Source of the DNA: an uncultured Collinsella sp.
Lineage (GTDB): Bacteria; Actinomycetota; Coriobacteriia; Coriobacteriales; Coriobacteriaceae
Reading direction: 5' to 3'
Length of the DNA: 9,645 nt
Assembly (NCBI GenBank): GCA_900764415.1
Contig: CAAFOA010000029.1
Span: 1 to 9,645 of the forward strand
The notes below the pieces were generated by a model. That model saw only the letters and a program-made list of their open reading frames with translations. It had not been told where the DNA came from and ran no database searches. The translations under genes and the position numbers were made by a program. Positions 6,801 through 9,645 of the stretch are shown piece after piece. Each line of letters starts with the position of its first letter. Position 1 is the stretch's first letter.

Positions 6801-6954
6801 CAAAACTATGCCGGATTACGGCGCTGAATCAGCACCTCGCAACCATACCCGTCATTTTTAAAAACCTACGACTCATCTACCTGCGGTTTTAAAGGCGCGA
6901 ATTTCGGTATGCTCGAGGTTCGGCACTCCAGCCCCGTAAACCGGCATAGTTTTG
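6801..6954. repeat. 154-bp palindromic intergenic element with 26-bp terminal inverted repeats (MITE-like)
   Basis: The ends are CAAAACTATGCCGG (6801-6814) and its exact reverse complement CCGGCATAGTTTTG (6941-6954). The match extends inward to 26 bp per arm with only two mismatches (6801-6826 against 6929-6954). A second pairing block lies further in: ACCTCG then CATACC on the left, matched by GGTATG then CGAGGT on the right. Near the centre AAAAACC faces GGTTTTA. The whole element could therefore fold into one long, interrupted stem. There is no ORF inside and no clear target-site duplication. It is unlike the GC-rich flanks in having T/A runs in the middle. It may be a non-autonomous mobile repeat or a dispersed structured repeat; copy number elsewhere in the genome would decide. 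Confidence 0.65.
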
Positions 6955-6987
6955 TTCGGACCAGCCCGCGCCGGCGCGACGCGAGGC

Positions 6988-7018
6988 AAAATAACCCGTT
7001 TCCCCCGACCCCGGGAAA
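6988..7018 (-). terminator. Candidate rho-independent terminator after the AarF/UbiB-family gene
   Basis: Three bases after the stop codon, the minus strand has TTTCCC (7018-7013), an 8-nt loop, and GGGAAA (7004-6999), followed by CGGG and then TTATTTT (6994-6988). The stem is only 6 bp and the T-run is offset by four bases, so this is a modest terminator at best. It would separate the kinase operon from the riboswitch gene. Confidence 0.4.
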
Positions 7019-7021
7019 TCG

Positions 7022-8785
7022 TTAACGCTTGCCGCCGTGGCTGTTGCGCCAGATCTCGCGGCCCAGCATCAGCGCCAGCACTAGCGCGCTCACGTAGCCC
7101 ATAAAGCCAATGACCGGGATACCGAACACAACCGGCTCGATGCGCGCGTAGTACACCACCGACGAACCGATAAACAGACCGGCGATCACAATTGCCATCG
7201 ACATGCGGTCGATAATTCCACCCAGCTGTCGCAGCGCCTTGTCGCTGCTCATGATTTGCGTGTTTACCTTAAGCTGGCCGCGCGTGAGCATGCGCGACGC
7301 CAAGCCCAGATACTCGGCCGCCTCGAGCGAGCCTTTTGCCGCGCGAAAGCTGCTCGCGGCAAGATCGCGTCCCATTTCGCGGACGCGTGCATAGGTACTT
7401 TTCTCGTTTTTGATATGCGTCTGGATGATCTGGATCATGTTGACGTTGGGCATGTACTCGGTCAGCAGGCCCTCAAGCGTTACCATGCCGCGCGCGAACA
7501 TCGTCACCACGCTCGGCAGCTCAACGTCGTTTTTGCGCGCCAAGTTTAGCAGCGAGGTCAAAAACTCGCCGATATCCAGGTCCTTAAGATCGAGCCCTGC
7601 AAAGTCGGCGACGATAAAGTCCAGATCGGACAAAAAGGCCGAATGGTCGAGCTCGGCCGAATCGCCGCGCGTCACGGCAAAGCGCATGAGCGAATCCTTG
7701 AGCTTAGGCACGTCGCCCTCGGCCACGGCGAAAATCATGTCCTTGACGATACCGCGGTCGTGGCTCGACATGCGCCCAACCATGCCCAGGTCGATAAAGT
7801 AGACGATGCCGTCCTTGAGGATGATGTTTCCCGCATGCGGGTCGGCATGGAAAAAGCCGTCGTCGAGCACCTGCGTCGAATAGTCCTCGACAATCGCTGA
7901 GCCGATCTTTTCCAAGTCATAGCCCTCGGCCTCAAGGCGTTTGGGATCGGCGATGGAGATGCCGTCGATGTAGTCCATGACCACCACGTGCTCGGTGCAA
8001 AGGTCCAGGTAGGACTTGGGGCACGACACGCCATGGACGCTCTTATGGAAGTCATAGAAATCGTTGAGGTTTTTGGCCTCGGCCAAAAAATTGGTCTCCT
8101 CGCGAAACGAGGTCCATAGCTCTTCGACCACGCCGTGCAGGTCAACAAACTGGTCGGTGTTGACGAACTTGGAAACAATGCGCACCACCGAACGGATGAT
8201 GTCGATGTCCTGCGCCATGACCTGCTGCGCACCGGGGCGCTGCACCTTAACGGCCACGTCCTCGCCGGTCACCAGGCGGGCACGGTGAACTTGCGCAAGA
8301 GAAGCGCTTCCGAGCGGGTTAGGATCGATCGCGTCGAACATCTGCCCCAAGCGCTGGCCGTACTCCTCTTCCAGACAGCGGAGCACCACCTCATACGGCA
8401 CCGGCTCTACGTCGGAGCGCAGGCGACGGAGCTCGTCGCAAAACCGCTGCGGCAAAATCTCGGAGCGGTTGGCCAGAATCTGCCCCATCTTGACGAACAT
8501 GGGGCCGAGCTCTTCGAGCAGGCGGCGTAGGCGCACCGGCGTGAGGTTATCCCATACGCGGTACTTTTTGACCAGGCGAACGATTTGCCCGATGCGTTCG
8601 CGACGACCTGCCGGCGTGAGCTGGTATTCCTCGTCCGGGGCCATCGCGTCGGGCTCCTCGGGGACCATATCGACAGCGCGCGGCTTCTTGCGAGCGCCCG
8701 AGACGGCGGCCTCAACCTCGTCGACAACCGCCGTCTCGTCACCCAAGGGATCTAGATTGTTGTAATCGGTGGTGGAATCTGCCAT
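7022..8785 (-). CDS. AarF/ABC1/UbiB-family atypical protein kinase-like membrane protein
   Basis: A full-length 587-residue member of the ABC1/ADCK/UbiB family. Visible motifs in order: the family-specific KxGQ as KMGQ (99-102), the nucleotide loop LGSASLAQVH (158-167) where Ala/Ser replace the Gly-rich loop of ordinary kinases, the lysine strand VAVKVQRPG (Lys180), the catalytic loop FFHADPHAGN (Asp315, Asn320), and IDLGMVG (331-337) as the DFG equivalent. Two hydrophobic helices near the C terminus (about 529-549 and 556-577) anchor it in the membrane, as in bacterial UbiB. An acidic, low-complexity N-terminal extension of about 55 residues precedes the domain. The ATG at 8785 has only a weak Shine-Dalgarno and lies 8 nt after the phasin-like stop, suggesting translational coupling. 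In proteobacteria UbiB supports ubiquinone synthesis; in an anaerobic actinobacterium the substrate is unknown, perhaps menaquinone- or lipid-related. Family assignment is secure. Confidence 0.95.
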   Translation of the reverse strand: MADSTTDYNNLDPLGDETAVVDEVEAAVSGARKKPRAVDMVPEEPDAMAPDEEYQLTPAGRRERIGQIVRLVKKYRVWDNLTPVRLRRLLEELGPMFVKMGQILANRSEILPQRFCDELRRLRSDVEPVPYEVVLRCLEEEYGQRLGQMFDAIDPNPLGSASLAQVHRARLVTGEDVAVKVQRPGAQQVMAQDIDIIRSVVRIVSKFVNTDQFVDLHGVVEELWTSFREETNFLAEAKNLNDFYDFHKSVHGVSCPKSYLDLCTEHVVVMDYIDGISIADPKRLEAEGYDLEKIGSAIVEDYSTQVLDDGFFHADPHAGNIILKDGIVYFIDLGMVGRMSSHDRGIVKDMIFAVAEGDVPKLKDSLMRFAVTRGDSAELDHSAFLSDLDFIVADFAGLDLKDLDIGEFLTSLLNLARKNDVELPSVVTMFARGMVTLEGLLTEYMPNVNMIQIIQTHIKNEKSTYARVREMGRDLAASSFRAAKGSLEAAEYLGLASRMLTRGQLKVNTQIMSSDKALRQLGGIIDRMSMAIVIAGLFIGSSVVYYARIEPVVFGIPVIGFMGYVSALVLALMLGREIWRNSHGGKR

Positions 8786-8793
8786 CTGCGCTG

Positions 8794-9210
8794 CTACTCG
8801 GCCTCTTCGGCGTCCTCTGCATCGTCGGGCTCAACAGACTCGACGGGCACCGAGGTCACGTTGTCCTCGACCGAATCGACGATGTCGCGCACATGGGCCA
8901 GGAAGGCCGTGCGCTCGGGGCCGGTCATAACGCGGACGCGGGCCAGGATGAGCTCGTCGAGCACGCGCTGTGCCGCAGTCTCGCCCTGCATGCCCAGGCG
9001 CTCGGTCAGGTCGGAGATGGTGCCACCCGCCTGCTCGAACATGTCGGACACGCTGCGGGCGATATCGGGGGTGCCGGCATCCTTGCGGACCTGCTCGCCC
9101 TTGGTACCGAGGTCGTCGAGGACCTTCTTGCTGCCCTCGACGGCAACGGCGGCGGCGCCGAAGCCCACGTTGATGGCGCCGTTAACAAGCTGATCGAGTT
9201 TCATAACCAT
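8794..9210 (-). CDS. Phasin-like small helical protein (COG3937-type)
   Basis: A 138-residue protein starting MVMKLDQLVNGAINVG. The ATG at 9210 is preferred because GGAG (9220-9217) lies 6 nt before it; a TTG at 9222 in frame has no such support. The first third has the hydrophobic GAINVGFGAAAVAVEGSKKV segment typical of phasin-like 'PhaF/PhaI' relatives, followed by amphipathic helices. The segment TAAQRVLDELILARVRVMTG, with the following ERTAFLAHVRDIVD, resembles the 'vd.Ll...gvpt..ei..L...v..L' helices of that family. The C terminus is an acidic tail (PDDAEDAEEAE). There is no signal peptide. No PHA synthase gene is in view, so a polyester-granule role is unproven; the protein may bind membrane or lipid surfaces or its kinase-like neighbour. 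Gene order and 8-nt spacing argue for co-expression with the UbiB-family gene. Confidence 0.7.
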   Translation of the reverse strand: MVMKLDQLVNGAINVGFGAAAVAVEGSKKVLDDLGTKGEQVRKDAGTPDIARSVSDMFEQAGGTISDLTERLGMQGETAAQRVLDELILARVRVMTGPERTAFLAHVRDIVDSVEDNVTSVPVESVEPDDAEDAEEAE

Positions 9211-9216
9211 GGTTGG

Positions 9217-9220
9217 CTCC
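9217..9220 (-). promoter_or_regulatory. Ribosome binding site that sets the start of the phasin-like gene
   Basis: GGAG on the minus strand with a 6-nt spacer (CCAACC) before the ATG at 9210. It supports this start over the upstream TTG (9222), which would overlap the site, and over the second ATG at 9204, which would be 12 nt away. Confidence 0.65.
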
Positions 9221-9233
9221 AATCATGAACAAC

Positions 9234-9271
9234 TGCATTGGCCTTCTTGTACCCAAGATCGAAAGAAAGCG
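9234..9271 (-). promoter_or_regulatory. Weak candidate promoter for the phasin-like/UbiB-family operon
   Basis: In the 71-bp gap after the dipeptidase stop, the minus strand shows TTGTCG followed about 18 bp later by TACAAG (four of six matches to TATAAT). The score is poor. Read-through from the dipeptidase gene is equally possible, since no convincing terminator is visible in the gap. Confidence 0.25.
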
Positions 9272-9281
9272 ACAAAGCGTT

Positions 9282-9645
9282 TTATCTCACATTGTCGTTC
9301 ATCGCGAAGGAATTCTTCATGGCACAGCTCGTGGTGTAGAGCACCTTGCCCAACAGAGCATCGGTCTCCACGCGTACGAGCTCGGCAAAGGCCTCATTGG
9401 CGCGGGCGAGCTCGGCAGGCACCTCGGCCTCGGGCAGCGCGGCTACGGCAGCGTCAACGTCGTGAATCTGCTTGTGGCCCATGCCGCCGACTTTCTCCTG
9501 GTAGTCCTCGACGGCGCGACCGCACTCGTGGAAACGGACATCGGCCAGGGCACCGATCAGGCGGTTGGCCCAGTAGAAGTTCTCGGACGTCACGCGCGCC
9601 TGGGTGTCGGCATAGTACTCGGGCATGGTCTCGACGTTGGCATAC
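9282..9645 (-). CDS. C-terminal part of a C69-family dipeptidase (5' end outside window)
   Basis: The frame is open to the right edge and ends at the TAA at 9282-9284, giving 121 C-terminal codons. The internal ATG at 9626 is not a start, because the frame continues upstream as YANVET. The visible stretch YYADTQARVTSENFYWANRL, followed by GALADVRFHECGRAVEDYQE, resembles the end of C69 (Ntn-hydrolase) dipeptidases: a conserved aromatic/Asn-Arg segment leads into a helical tail where the enzyme counts repeated intervals of Glu/Ala helices. The catalytic N-terminal Cys lies outside the window, so activity cannot be judged. These enzymes cleave a broad range of dipeptides in peptide-using anaerobes. 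The call rests on the C-terminal pattern only. Confidence 0.68.
   Translation of the reverse strand, partial: YANVETMPEYYADTQARVTSENFYWANRLIGALADVRFHECGRAVEDYQEKVGGMGHKQIHDVDAAVAALPEAEVPAELARANEAFAELVRVETDALLGKVLYTTSCAMKNSFAMNDNVR

Noticed and set aside
7203..9228. Several plus-strand open frames opposite the UbiB-family and phasin-like genes
   Set aside because: They are antisense shadows of genes with clear kinase-family motifs and show no domain pattern of their own.
9254..9299. CGACAA/TTGTCG pairing around the dipeptidase stop codon as a terminator
   Set aside because: The loop is long, the stem is 6 bp, and it is followed by a broken pyrimidine run (CTTTCTTTCG) and not a T-tract.
9282..9626. 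A complete 114-residue gene starting at the ATG at 9626
   Set aside because: The same frame stays open upstream to the window edge (YANVET before the Met) and the protein looks like the end of a larger dipeptidase.

Overview
The window looks like chromosome from a high-GC, Gram-positive gut actinobacterium, most likely a Collinsella-like member of the Coriobacteriia. This placement rests on the GC-rich, G/C-ending codon use, the very large secreted Ig-repeat protein, the AarF/UbiB kinase beside a phasin-like gene, and the C69-type dipeptidase. It is an inference from style, not from a marker gene. Every gene I can support reads on the minus strand, so the window is best read from right to left.

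Right part (9645 to 7022): the 3' end of a C69-family dipeptidase gene, cut by the window edge, is followed by a small phasin-like protein gene. That gene lies 8 nt upstream of a full-length AarF/ABC1/UbiB-family atypical kinase gene with two C-terminal membrane helices. The phasin-like and kinase genes form a probable two-gene operon, with a weak candidate terminator just after the kinase stop.

Middle part (7021 to 6358): 664 bp without protein genes but rich in structure. A 154-bp element bounded by near-perfect 26-bp inverted repeats (6801-6954) looks like a MITE-like or intergenic palindromic repeat. After it come a sigma-70-like promoter (6683-6711), a cobalamin (B12) riboswitch aptamer (about 6501-6673), a strong hairpin just 3' of the aptamer (6466-6497), and a Shine-Dalgarno (6361-6366).

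Left part (6357 to 1): a single open frame of at least 2119 codons that runs off the left edge. It encodes a secreted multidomain surface protein. In order it has a signal peptide, an Ala/Asp-rich linker, seven divergent Ig-like repeats, a stretch of atrophied-Ig-like domains, a DUF4430 domain (the fold related to the C-terminal domain of transcobalamin and intrinsic factor), a PQQ-type beta-propeller of about 400 residues, an InlB/Listeria-Bacteroides (Flg_new) repeat, and a Lys/Asp/Ser-rich tail.

The main result is the combination of a B12 riboswitch in the leader with a transcobalamin-like domain and a beta-propeller in the protein. Together they point to a cell-surface corrinoid-capture protein made when B12 is scarce, conceptually parallel to Bacteroides BtuG but built from different parts. 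The riboswitch and the DUF4430 call are read from sequence patterns; B12 binding by the protein is inference.
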